A DNA stretch of 8,384 nucleotides from Pontiellaceae bacterium (GCA_029934215.1 JAOZMR010000114.1:1-8384), one strand, 5' to 3'. Positions 1-6,147 are shown, numbered from the stretch's first letter. A program made the numbers and translations. The notes: generated from the sequence alone by a model not told the origin.

Positions 1-4
1 AGAG

Positions 5-145
5 TTTCGACAGAATCATTGTCGACAGAATCATTTTAAAACTGAAATACAGAAGTGTCTTCATGATTGCCGCTTCGCTTCTTTCTGGGAATACAAAAAG
101 CACTTTCGCAATAGCTCAGGTCTGTAGACAATTATTCTGTCGAAA
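5..145. repeat. Inverted-repeat pair with CAGAATCATT motif
   Basis: Positions 5-29 are complementary to 121-145 with two mismatches (17/133 and 24/126) over 25 nt. The left arm continues into a tandem 14-mer, TCGACAGAATCATT, at 7-20 and 22-35 (15-nt period). The interior of about 90 nt shows no gene. The CAGAATNATTG-type arm is shared with the palindrome at 220-325, which indicates one repeat family. The role is unknown. A REP-like or non-autonomous mobile element is an inference. Confidence 0.65.
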
Positions 146-165
146 ATCGCAGTACTATGTGTCTA

Positions 166-204
166 TTTCAACCCTGAAAACAACGGTGATTACGCTTAAA
201 CTTC
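166..204 (+). repeat. 39-bp repeat, left copy (inverted partner at 8072-8110)
   Basis: This segment begins TTTCAACCCTGAAAACAA and contains GGTGATTACGCTTAA. Its reverse complement is found at 8072-8110 with only two mismatches (184 and 200) over 39 nt. Read on this strand in the frame starting at 161 it encodes FNPENNGDYA followed by a TAA stop. One of the two differences is silent in that frame (AAC/AAT). It is a dispersed repeat, or the conserved end of a decayed gene. Confidence 0.75.
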
Positions 205-219
205 AACCCGTTAAGCCCT

Positions 220-325
220 GTCCCATCATTCTGCCGTCAATCATTCTGCAAAAACTCTCTCCCTCTTCACCCGCAACGGAACTGGGGCTATTTTCGCAGA
301 ATAATTGACGGCAGAATGATGGGAC
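220..325. repeat. 106-bp near-perfect palindromic element
   Basis: The 35-nt arms 220-254 and 291-325 pair with two mismatches (242/303 and 250/295) around a 36-nt centre. The right arm carries two CAGAATNAT motifs separated by TGACGG. This matches the arrangement CAGAATCATTGTCGACAG in the element at 5-35. A T-rich run (TTTTTAATTTCTTTTT) follows the hairpin on the plus strand. Any transcript through it would fold into a very stable stem-loop. It resembles REP- or MITE-type intergenic palindromes, and no transposase is present in the window. Confidence 0.75.
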
Positions 326-394
326 TTTTTAATTTCTTTTTAGCCGCAAAGGAACGCAGAGAACGCAAAAGAAAAGGCTTCAAGAGCTGATTCC

Positions 395-1525
395 CTATTC
401 CATACTCTCTACACTGAATGCTCCAACGTTTTCTGGGACAAGTTCTAGAATACCTTTGTATACGACAAGCGGCGCAGTGACGCGCAGACGTATCCCGGAT
501 TCTAGCGCGTCGCGCTCTTCCCCTGAAACCTGCTTGTCCCAGAAGAGAACCACCATTTCGCCGCTCTCATCGGCGATCGGATAGATGACTCCACGACGAA
601 TCGATCTCGGCTCGCCGAGCGTGCCTATAACGGTGAAAATATCGCCCTCCTGGTTGGCCGTTATATCATCGATGCGAAATAATCCTCCATGCCTTTCTTT
701 TTTTTCCTTCTCCGGCTCTTTCTCCGGATCCTTCTTCGGATCCTTGTTCGAGGTTCGATATTCTCTTCCTTCTAACTCCGTAAGTTCTCGTAATTCGGTG
801 GCTTCCCAGATTTTGAGCTGAAGTTTTCCTCGATAGATATCAACGCGTCCGCGTGCGCTGAGCTTTTGTCCAAGGGTTGGAAGTTTTTGTTCCAAACCTT
901 GGAAAACTTTGTCCCAGAAAATGATTTCCAGCTCCGTGCCCGCGTCCTCAATGGTCAGCACGTAGGGCGCCTTGCTTCCAGGCCTTGGAAGCGATATTTC
1001 TTTGAGCAGTCCTACAACGAAAACGGTGTCGCCTTTGTGCGCAGGTTTGATATCGGAAAGGGAGATGTTGGGCTCAACTAATCTTCTCGCTTTTCGTTTT
1101 CGCCGAAGAGTCATCTGGGTCGCCGATTGCATGCGGAGTTTGATTTCTTGTTCGGCGCTGACATTTAGGCTTCCCGCGACTTCCACGCGGTCGCCATAGC
1201 GCGGCAGTTTCCCTGCGTTTTTGAGTGCCTCCGCCTGTGCGCGTCCGCCCATGACGGCGATTTCGCCCGTTCCGTCGTTCAGATTAAAAACGATTCCGCC
1301 GGATTTGAAGATGTAGGCATCGCGCGTGACTTCGCCCGTGATTTGCACGTATGCAAAATTCATGGTCGGCGTAATTTCGGAGATCTGTACGGTTGGGATC
1401 TCGCGGTTGACGGAGTATAGGTATAGCAAAATCAGCCCTGCAACGGCCAGCACTAGCGATGCGGCTTGCAGGGCGCGTACCCGCATCGGGCGTTTTACTT
1501 GGTGCCCGTAAACCGGATCACTCAT
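395..1525 (-). CDS. Membrane-anchored triple OB-fold protein
   Basis: This 376-residue protein is not one I can assign to a named family. A short basic N-terminus is followed by a single hydrophobic segment at about residues 18-38. The remainder is predicted to be extracytoplasmic or otherwise membrane-tethered. Three similar OB-fold nucleic-acid-binding-like repeats follow, at about 46-140, 155-245 and 284-365. Each has the pattern 'I-x-D/E-I ... G ... V-x-G-x-L/V' followed by a strand with D/E-x-G-x-E. Repeats two and three share a characteristic FWDK (203-206 and 328-331). A charged linker (KDPKKDPEKEPEKEKK, 261-276) separates repeats two and three. The ATG start overlaps the glmM stop as ATGA (1522-1525) with no clear ribosome binding site, so it is probably translationally coupled to glmM. 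A longer open frame upstream to 1621 lies wholly inside glmM and is rejected. Nucleic-acid binding is only one possibility, because periplasmic OB-folds also bind proteins and oligosaccharides. Confidence 0.85.
   Translation of the reverse strand: MSDPVYGHQVKRPMRVRALQAASLVLAVAGLILLYLYSVNREIPTVQISEITPTMNFAYVQITGEVTRDAYIFKSGGIVFNLNDGTGEIAVMGGRAQAEALKNAGKLPRYGDRVEVAGSLNVSAEQEIKLRMQSATQMTLRRKRKARRLVEPNISLSDIKPAHKGDTVFVVGLLKEISLPRPGSKAPYVLTIEDAGTELEIIFWDKVFQGLEQKLPTLGQKLSARGRVDIYRGKLQLKIWEATELRELTELEGREYRTSNKDPKKDPEKEPEKEKKERHGGLFRIDDITANQEGDIFTVIGTLGEPRSIRRGVIYPIADESGEMVVLFWDKQVSGEERDALESGIRLRVTAPLVVYKGILELVPENVGAFSVESME
868..882. repeat. TTCCA-N5-TGGAA-type palindrome 1 (one mismatch)
   Basis: GTCCAAGGGTTGGAA matches the palindrome class except for G at the first base. 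It is in the coding region for the second OB-fold, in the frame that encodes LPTLG on the minus strand, and lies 7 nt from palindrome 2. Confidence 0.5.
890..904. repeat. TTCCA-N5-TGGAA palindrome 2
   Basis: TTCCAAACCTTGGAA lies inside the OB-fold gene. On the minus strand it encodes FQGLE (codons TTC CAA GGT TTG GAA). Confidence 0.6.
976..990. repeat. TTCCA-N5-TGGAA palindrome 3
   Basis: TTCCAGGCCTTGGAA, extendable to matching flanks at 974-992, lies inside the OB-fold gene. It is read in a different codon phase from palindrome 2 (residues LPRPGS), so the DNA pattern is not dictated by a single peptide. Confidence 0.6.
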
Positions 1526-2892
1526 TCGGATAGACCGATGCTCTTTTGAACGACGGCTGCGAGGGTTTCGGCGATGCGGTTGGTCGTCTCTTCGGTCGGA
1601 CCTTCTACCATGACGCGACACATGTTTTGTGTTCCGGAGTAGCGAATCAGCACGCGGCCTTTGTCGGCGAGTTCGGCTTCTGCTTGTTGGGTGGTCTCGG
1701 AAAGTCCAGCGATCTCTTCGACTGGCGGCTTTTCTTTGACGTCTATGTTGATGAGTTTTTGCGGGAATATTTTCATGATTTTCCCAAGCTCGGAAAGCGG
1801 CTTGCCGGTTTCGCGCATGATGCTCAGCAACTGGAGCGCTGCGATTATGCCGTCGCCGGTGGTGTGGTGATTGTGAAAAATGACGTGCCCGGAGGCTTCG
1901 CCGCCGAGTACTGCGTCGTCGGCGAGCATGCGTTCGAGAACGTAGCGGTCGCCGACGTCGGTGACTGCGGCTTCGATCCCCATTTCTTTCATGGCAGCAA
2001 AGAATCCAAAATTGCTCATGACGGTTGCGACGACTTCGTTGTTTTTCAGCAGTCCGCGTTTTTTGTACTGTTTGGCACAGATTGCAATGATCTGGTCGCC
2101 GGAAAGTTCGTTCCCTTTTTCGTCGACGACGATTAAGCGGTCTGCGTCTCCGTCGAAGGCAAGTCCAACCGCTGCGCCTGTTTCGATGACTTTTGCTTTT
2201 AGGTCGTCGGTATATTGCGAGCCGCAGTTGTCGTTGATGTTTGTGCCGTTCGGGGAGACGTGGATCGAGCTCACGTCGGCGCCTAGTTCTGAGAAGATGA
2301 TTGGTGCGACTTTGTAGGCGGCTCCGTTGGCGCAGTCGAGGACGATTTTCATGCCGTCGAGTGTCATATCGTCCGGAAAGGTGTTTTTACAGAAAACGAT
2401 GTAGCGGCCGATCGCATCTTCAATGCGTCTGGCTTTTCCGATGTCGTCCTCGGTGGAGCGGACGCCGCGCAGTTTGTGACTGTTTATGAGTTCCTCCATC
2501 TCTGCCTCCTCAGCGTCGGGAAGTTTGTTGCCGGTGCGCGAGAAGATTTTTATGCCGTTGTCGTGATATGGATTGTGCGAGGCGGTGATCATGATTCCGG
2601 CATCGGCTCGCATGTCTTGCGTGATGAAGGCAAGCCCAGGGGTCGGAAGCGGGCCGAGGAGAATGGCGTCGACTCCAACGGAGCAAACGCCTGCGGTGAG
2701 CGCGGTTTCGAGCATGTATCCGCTCAGTCGCGTGTCTTTACTGATGACGATGCGCGGGCGGGTGCCTTTTTCGCGGTGATATTCTTTGCATACATACGCA
2801 ACCGCGCGTCCGATTTCGAGCGCCTGCTCTGCGGTCATGTTTCCTAAGTTCGCCATCCCGCGAACGCCGTCGGTTCCAAATAGTTTCCCCAT
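1522..2892 (-). CDS. glmM: Phosphoglucosamine mutase GlmM
   Basis: This enzyme converts glucosamine-6-phosphate to glucosamine-1-phosphate in the cytoplasm, on the route to UDP-GlcNAc for peptidoglycan and lipid-linked glycans. The 456 residues match the usual length of about 445-460. Visible family marks are the N-terminal GTDGVRG (6-12), the catalytic phosphoserine loop TASHNP (103-108, Ser105), the metal-binding DGDADR (247-252), the sugar-binding GEASGH (331-336) and the C-terminal phosphate loop RYSGT (417-421). The loop reads RYSGTQN rather than the common RPSGTEP, so Gln replaces the usual Glu at 422. The start at 2892 gives the canonical MGKLFGTDGVRG terminus and has a ribosome binding site. 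The open frame upstream to 2973 lies within the preceding gene. The gene sits 10 nt after the GlmU-C-like gene and overlaps the OB-fold gene by 4 nt, so these three are very probably co-transcribed. Confidence 0.97.
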   Translation of the reverse strand: MGKLFGTDGVRGMANLGNMTAEQALEIGRAVAYVCKEYHREKGTRPRIVISKDTRLSGYMLETALTAGVCSVGVDAILLGPLPTPGLAFITQDMRADAGIMITASHNPYHDNGIKIFSRTGNKLPDAEEAEMEELINSHKLRGVRSTEDDIGKARRIEDAIGRYIVFCKNTFPDDMTLDGMKIVLDCANGAAYKVAPIIFSELGADVSSIHVSPNGTNINDNCGSQYTDDLKAKVIETGAAVGLAFDGDADRLIVVDEKGNELSGDQIIAICAKQYKKRGLLKNNEVVATVMSNFGFFAAMKEMGIEAAVTDVGDRYVLERMLADDAVLGGEASGHVIFHNHHTTGDGIIAALQLLSIMRETGKPLSELGKIMKIFPQKLINIDVKEKPPVEEIAGLSETTQQAEAELADKGRVLIRYSGTQNMCRVMVEGPTEETTNRIAETLAAVVQKSIGLSE

Positions 2893-2898
2893 GGGTTT

Positions 2899-2904
2899 TC
2901 CTTT
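2899..2904 (-). promoter_or_regulatory. glmM ribosome binding site
   Basis: AAAGGA on the minus strand lies 6 nt before the glmM ATG and overlaps the stop codon of the preceding gene. It fixes the start at 2892 rather than at the longer in-frame ATG at 2973. Confidence 0.75.
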
Positions 2905-3919
2905 ATTTAAACTTGCTCGTTTCGTTGACGATGGTCTGCAGCCAGTCCGTGGCACTCGTGCGTGCATCTGCACTCAAGCGATGAATCGCTGATAAATAAT
3001 TTGTGCGATCCATTTTGGATATAAAATCTGGGCAGACAGGGATGTCTACCGCACGGATTTCTTCCAGGCTTTGGAAGGAGCAGCCCGCTTTTTTGATGAA
3101 TTTTTCCAACCTTTGGAAACGCTCGTTCAGAATCAGATCTAGGTTGGCGAGCGCGCCGTCGAAGACCGCTTGATCGAATTCGTCGCGTATGAAGAGAATG
3201 CGAACATTCTGATACCACGCTTTGAGTGCGTTGATGTTGCCGATGTATATTAGGTTGTTTTTGAGGATTCGGTCTATGTTTCCATAGCGTCCAGGCACAA
3301 ATGGAGTTGTTTTTTCGGCGGGAGCGGGCGGAACATGTAGGTGATTTTCATCCAGCAGATCTTTACGGCAGACCCCGCCAGCGGCGAGCACGCTTCCAAA
3401 TGCAATACGCGATGGACCAACGAGCCCCCCCTGCCCTCCCAGAAAAATCGGCTTCTGATTCATCAACACGCCGAGCGGAACGTCACCGACGAGTGATGCG
3501 GTCGCTTTGTCCTGATTCGGCGTGAAGTTGAAATGAACATACGACGAACCGACTTCGCTGTGATCTTTGCGACTAGTTCCACCTGCCATCAACACATCGC
3601 AGAAATTGATTAGGCTTCCGAGGGTGACGTATGGAAGAAGAACGGTTTGTTTGAGCCCGACGGTGTGCGCGCCGTTGGCTTCTTCTTCGAGAATGGTTCC
3701 GCCGCGAACATGCGCACCGGACCCCATATTTGCGCCATCGAGAAAAACTGCGCCGGAGAAATAACCGCCGTTGAGTTTTACTTTTCGCCCCAACTGGCAG
3801 TTTTCAAGAACCGCCGGTGCCTCGGCGCCCACTTCGCAACCGGATCCAATCGACGAATTAACGATTCGACAACCGGGATGAATGAGCGCATCCGGAGCTA
3901 TGTTAGATTTGTTTCTCAT
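2903..3919 (-). CDS. GlmU C-terminal-like hexapeptide-repeat (left-handed beta-helix) protein
   Basis: This 338-residue cytoplasmic protein has a hexapeptide-repeat left-handed beta-helix at about residues 7-185, with turns such as IHPGCRI, IGSGCEV and LGRKVKL. The segment HFNFTPNQDKATASLVGD (129-146), followed by a GGQGGLVGPSRIAFGSVLAAGGV stretch, mirrors the GlmU acetyltransferase region (NYDG-x-N-K-x-x-T-x-I-G-D, then G-S-x-x-x-x-V-x-P-V-x-x-G). The C-terminal part, about 205-335, is a helical extension that GlmU lacks. There is no N-terminal nucleotidyltransferase domain (no GGGxGTRM-type loop). It lies 10 nt upstream of glmM, which supplies glucosamine-1-phosphate, the substrate of the GlmU acetyltransferase. 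I infer an acetyltransferase or sugar-nucleotide-related role. The catalytic residues cannot be matched confidently, so a structural or regulatory role remains possible. The ribosome binding site is weak (GGGCAGG directly before the ATG). The gene starts 11 nt after the small membrane-protein gene. Confidence 0.88.
   Translation of the reverse strand: MRNKSNIAPDALIHPGCRIVNSSIGSGCEVGAEAPAVLENCQLGRKVKLNGGYFSGAVFLDGANMGSGAHVRGGTILEEEANGAHTVGLKQTVLLPYVTLGSLINFCDVLMAGGTSRKDHSEVGSSYVHFNFTPNQDKATASLVGDVPLGVLMNQKPIFLGGQGGLVGPSRIAFGSVLAAGGVCRKDLLDENHLHVPPAPAEKTTPFVPGRYGNIDRILKNNLIYIGNINALKAWYQNVRILFIRDEFDQAVFDGALANLDLILNERFQRLEKFIKKAGCSFQSLEEIRAVDIPVCPDFISKMDRTNYLSAIHRLSADARTSATDWLQTIVNETSKFK
3062..3076. 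repeat. TTCCA-N5-TGGAA palindrome 4
   Basis: TTCCAGGCTTTGGAA lies in the C-terminal helical part of the GlmU-C-like gene. On the minus strand it encodes FQSLE. Confidence 0.6.
3104..3118. repeat. TTCCA-N5-TGGAA palindrome 5
   Basis: TTCCAACCTTTGGAA lies 27 nt from palindrome 4 in the same gene. On the minus strand it encodes FQRLE. Confidence 0.6.
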
Positions 3920-3930
3920 GCCTGCCCGCT

Positions 3931-4113
3931 TTAAGACAATTTGAGGAGCGCGCCGATCACAATCCCGATTCCGGTGAAACTCAGGAGGGCGAGCGAGCTT
4001 TTCATTTTAAAAGATAGGGCGAACATCTCCACGGTGGTGCTGCCGCCCGTAAAAATAAAAATGAGAGCGCAAAGCGCAATGAGTAGTAGTGCTGCAATTA
4101 ATCGTTTATTCAT
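3931..4113 (-). CDS. Small two-pass inner-membrane protein, LapA-like (DUF1049-like)
   Basis: This 60-residue protein has two hydrophobic segments, about 5-22 and 39-58, joined by a short polar stretch containing STTVEMFALSFKMKSS. The layout resembles the LapA/DUF1049 family: a TM helix, then a strand-like 'V-x-x-x-x-x-x-F' segment, then an L-rich second helix with glycine pairs ending GALLKL. In other bacteria LapA takes part in lipopolysaccharide assembly control. That function is not demonstrated here, and the match rests on pattern only. The start is well supported by GGAGGA (4122-4127) at 8 nt spacing. The stop is 11 nt from the start of the GlmU-C-like gene, which suggests the same transcript. 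Confidence 0.75.
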   Translation of the reverse strand: MNKRLIAALLLIALCALIFIFTGGSTTVEMFALSFKMKSSLALLSFTGIGIVIGALLKLS

Positions 4114-4223
4114 AGGTTCATTCCTCCGCCTCGCTGTGAGGCATTTTTAGTGGGTTCTTGGTTCTGGATGCTTAGTGCTTGGTTCTTGGTTCTGGTTGCA
4201 CAGCTTACAACTCATTTTAAACA
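4114..4223. other. Intergenic gap with small hairpin before the LapA-like gene
   Basis: This 110-nt gap is the only loose junction in the minus-strand gene run. It holds the 28-nt-period direct repeat at 4153-4195. A 5-bp stem (arms 4128-4132 and 4138-4142) sits immediately upstream of the GGAGGA ribosome binding site. No convincing promoter or T-tract terminator was seen, so it is unclear whether transcription continues across the gap. Confidence 0.5.
4153..4195. repeat. Perfect 15-bp direct repeat, 28-nt period
   Basis: GGTTCTTGGTTCTGG occurs at 4153-4167 and again at 4181-4195, separated by ATGCTTAGTGCTT. Each copy also contains internal GGTTCT reiterations. It lies between the TPR gene and the LapA-like gene and has no coding potential on either strand. 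Confidence 0.8.
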
Positions 4224-4631
4224 TTAACCATCCAACACTTGCTCAAAGGTGTTGTATACCCAGTCTAGCATGGATTCAAAACGTGGATCGTTTCGCAATG
4301 ATACAAGATCAGGATCTTTTTTCATCCATTCGTAATCGTCGTAGCCAAGCTCCATCGAACGACCCAACGCTTCAAGCGCGTCGTCGTTTCGGTCGGAGAG
4401 CGCGAAACTGCAAGCTAAGTTGTACCAAACAATCGGTTCCTCTGAGCAAAGACGACAAAGGCGTTCGTCGACGCGCAGGCCTTCGGCGGTGTCGCCGGTG
4501 CGCGTGTAGAGATCGCCCAGCGCACGCATCACCTCGATATCATCAGGCATTCGTTTTTCGACCCGCTGAAGAAAAGCAAGTTCCTGCTTATCTTCACGAA
4601 GCCGTTCTTCATCTATTTGGAGTTGTGTCAT
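4224..4631 (-). CDS. Small TPR-repeat protein
   Basis: This 135-residue protein probably mediates protein-protein contacts. It has no signal peptide or membrane segment. Two to three TPR-like helical pairs are visible: about residues 14-46 (LAFLQRVEKRMPDDIEVMRALGDLYTRTGD), 48-80 (VDERLCRLCSEEPIVWYNLACSFALSD) and 82-100 (DDALEALGRSMELGY). The ending KKDPDLVSLRNDPRF (104-118) is the usual capping signature of TPR end-of-group proteins. No specific function can be assigned. The start at 4631 lies 13 nt after the gltA stop. The alternative ATG at 4670 would overlap gltA by 26 nt and has no better ribosome binding site. The gene is probably co-transcribed with gltA. Confidence 0.85.
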   Translation of the reverse strand: MTQLQIDEERLREDKQELAFLQRVEKRMPDDIEVMRALGDLYTRTGDTAEGLRVDERLCRLCSEEPIVWYNLACSFALSDRNDDALEALGRSMELGYDDYEWMKKDPDLVSLRNDPRFESMLDWVYNTFEQVLDG

Positions 4632-4644
4632 GCGAAAAATCCCA

Positions 4645-5946
4645 TTAGTTACGTTTAGAAATTGGCTCAACTTTGCGGAATGTTGGCCCGGTATAAATCT
4701 GGCGCGGACGAGCGATTCGCCCGTGAGGATCGTCCTTCAGTTCCATCCACTGGGCAATCCAGCCAGGCAAACGACCGATGGCAAACATCACCGTGAACAT
4801 GTCGGTTGGGATCCCCATCTCGCGATAGGTGAGACCGGTGTAGAAATCGACGTTCGGATAAAGCCCGCGATCTACGAAATAGGGATCCTCAAGTGCCTTT
4901 TCTTCGAGTTTCATCGCGATATCTAGAAGCGGATCGATATTATTCGTGGATTCGATCACCTCCATGCAGAGCTTTTTGGCAATCGTGGCACGCGGGTCGT
5001 AGGACTTATACACGCGGTGCCCAAAACCCATTAGACGGAACGGATCGTTTTTGTCTTTCGCCCGTTCGATCACCTTATCCACGTCTCCGCCGTCGCGTTC
5101 AATCTCTTCGAGCATTTCGATGACCTGCTGGTTTGCCCCCCCGTGCAACGGACCCCAAAGCGCGCAAATCCCTGAGGAGATCGAAGCGTACAGATTAGCA
5201 CCCGCACTGCCTACACTACGCACCACGGATGCCGAGCAGTTCTGCTCATGATCCGCGTGAATGATCAGCAACTTGTTCAATGCGCTAACCATCACATCAT
5301 TATACGAAGCCTCCTTCACCGGCGAGCTGAACATCATGTTCAGGAAATTTTCGCAATACGACAAATCGTGCTTCGGGTAAATCGTTGGATGCCCGATCGA
5401 TTTTTTATACGAGAACGCGGCGATCGTGCGCAATTTTGAGATCAAGCGCGTTACCTTCATATCCACATCTTCCTTATAATTCTCACCCATCTCTGGGTAA
5501 AAAGAGGACAACGAAACAACCATTGCCGAGAGAATCGCCATCGGGTGCGAATGATCTGGATAGTGACTAAAAAACTCCTTCATATCCTCATGGATCAGCG
5601 AATGACTGTTCAACAAATTGCTATAACGCGCCTTCTGGCCCTCCGTCGGCAAAGACCCGTGAATCAGCAAATAGACCACCTCAATAAATTCGCAATTTTT
5701 AGCCAGATCCGCGACATCGTACCCGCGATAACGTAAAATGCCCTTTTCCCCATCAATAAAAGTGATATTGCTCGAGCATACGCCCGTATTAACAAACCCT
5801 GAATCGAACGCAATACAGCCCGTATCCTTGCGCAACGAACTAATATCTATCGCACGCTCGCCCTCCGTCCCCTCATACACCTTATAACGCAGATCCTTCT
5901 CGTTCATCTTCAGACCCATGCTACCAACTTCTTTCATTTTCGTCAT
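4645..5946 (-). CDS. gltA: Citrate synthase
   Basis: This enzyme condenses oxaloacetate and acetyl-CoA to citrate, the entry step of the TCA cycle, in the cytoplasm. At 433 residues it has the length of the hexameric type II bacterial enzymes (E. coli GltA, about 427) rather than the shorter type I form. The family signature GFGHRVYKSYDPRA is at 307-320. The catalytic residues are His268 in GPLHGGANQ, His310 in GFGHRVY and Asp367 in NVDFYTG. The oxaloacetate-site HADHEQN motif is at 230-236, and an N-terminal beta-rich domain (about 20-75, including FIDGEKGILRYRGYD) is present. The start at 5946 is chosen because GGAAGGGG lies 7 nt upstream. The ATG at 5970 lies upstream of that site. It is the first gene of the minus-strand run and diverges from rpsN. 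All expected catalytic residues are intact. Confidence 0.98.
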   Translation of the reverse strand: MTKMKEVGSMGLKMNEKDLRYKVYEGTEGERAIDISSLRKDTGCIAFDSGFVNTGVCSSNITFIDGEKGILRYRGYDVADLAKNCEFIEVVYLLIHGSLPTEGQKARYSNLLNSHSLIHEDMKEFFSHYPDHSHPMAILSAMVVSLSSFYPEMGENYKEDVDMKVTRLISKLRTIAAFSYKKSIGHPTIYPKHDLSYCENFLNMMFSSPVKEASYNDVMVSALNKLLIIHADHEQNCSASVVRSVGSAGANLYASISSGICALWGPLHGGANQQVIEMLEEIERDGGDVDKVIERAKDKNDPFRLMGFGHRVYKSYDPRATIAKKLCMEVIESTNNIDPLLDIAMKLEEKALEDPYFVDRGLYPNVDFYTGLTYREMGIPTDMFTVMFAIGRLPGWIAQWMELKDDPHGRIARPRQIYTGPTFRKVEPISKRN

Positions 5947-5953
5947 ACTACAA

Positions 5954-5961
5954 CCCCTTCC
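5954..5961 (-). promoter_or_regulatory. gltA ribosome binding site
   Basis: GGAAGGGG on the minus strand sits 7 nt before the ATG at 5946. It decides against the in-frame ATG at 5970, which lies upstream of it. Confidence 0.75.
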
Positions 5962-5980
5962 AGTTTTCATAAGCTGTAGA

Positions 5981-6009
5981 GTTTATTAGGCAATGCGCAC
6001 CGTACGCAA
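5981..6009 (-). promoter_or_regulatory. Candidate gltA promoter
   Basis: On the minus strand, TTGCGT (6004-6009) and ATAAAC (5981-5986) are separated by 17 nt. They resemble sigma-70 -35 and -10 boxes and would place the start of the transcript about 15-20 nt before the gltA ribosome binding site. The -10 box is a weak match, so this is only a candidate. Confidence 0.3.
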
Positions 6010-6147
6010 GAAAAAAGTCCGAGTCCTCAGCTCAATCTGAAACAACCCTTCTGTTTGCGCCATCAAAATTTGCTCACAAAAAGAATTGCACAACCGGGGT
6101 TTTTCCTGTTTCATTCCCACTTCTTAGAACAAACAAGGAACTGATTT

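Larger units (their letters stand above)
1..394. other. Gene-free, repeat-filled region downstream of the triple OB-fold gene
   Basis: I see no credible gene here. Short open frames exist, but they have no ribosome binding site, have no recognisable protein character and run across inverted repeats. The stretch holds two inverted-repeat structures (arms 5-29/121-145 and 220-254/291-325), one copy of a 39-bp repeat (166-204) and an A/G-rich tail (340-375) built from short CGCAAAG and AACGCA-like units. It lies beyond the 3' end of the six-gene minus-strand run. The palindromes could therefore also serve as transcript ends, although no clear T-tract follows them in the minus direction. Confidence 0.7.

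Noticed and set aside
63..308. Open reading frame of 81 codons on the plus strand at the left end
   Set aside because: It crosses two inverted-repeat structures, has no ribosome binding site and has no protein-like character. It is most simply a chance frame in repeats.
5..325. CRISPR array or integron attC cluster
   Set aside because: The repeats are palindromic pairs with unequal spacing, not regular repeats with unique spacers. There is no Cas or integrase gene in the window.
1546..2136. Long plus-strand frame of 196 codons antisense to glmM
   Set aside because: It is a shadow of the glmM reading frame. The minus-strand product has every GlmM motif, while this frame has none.
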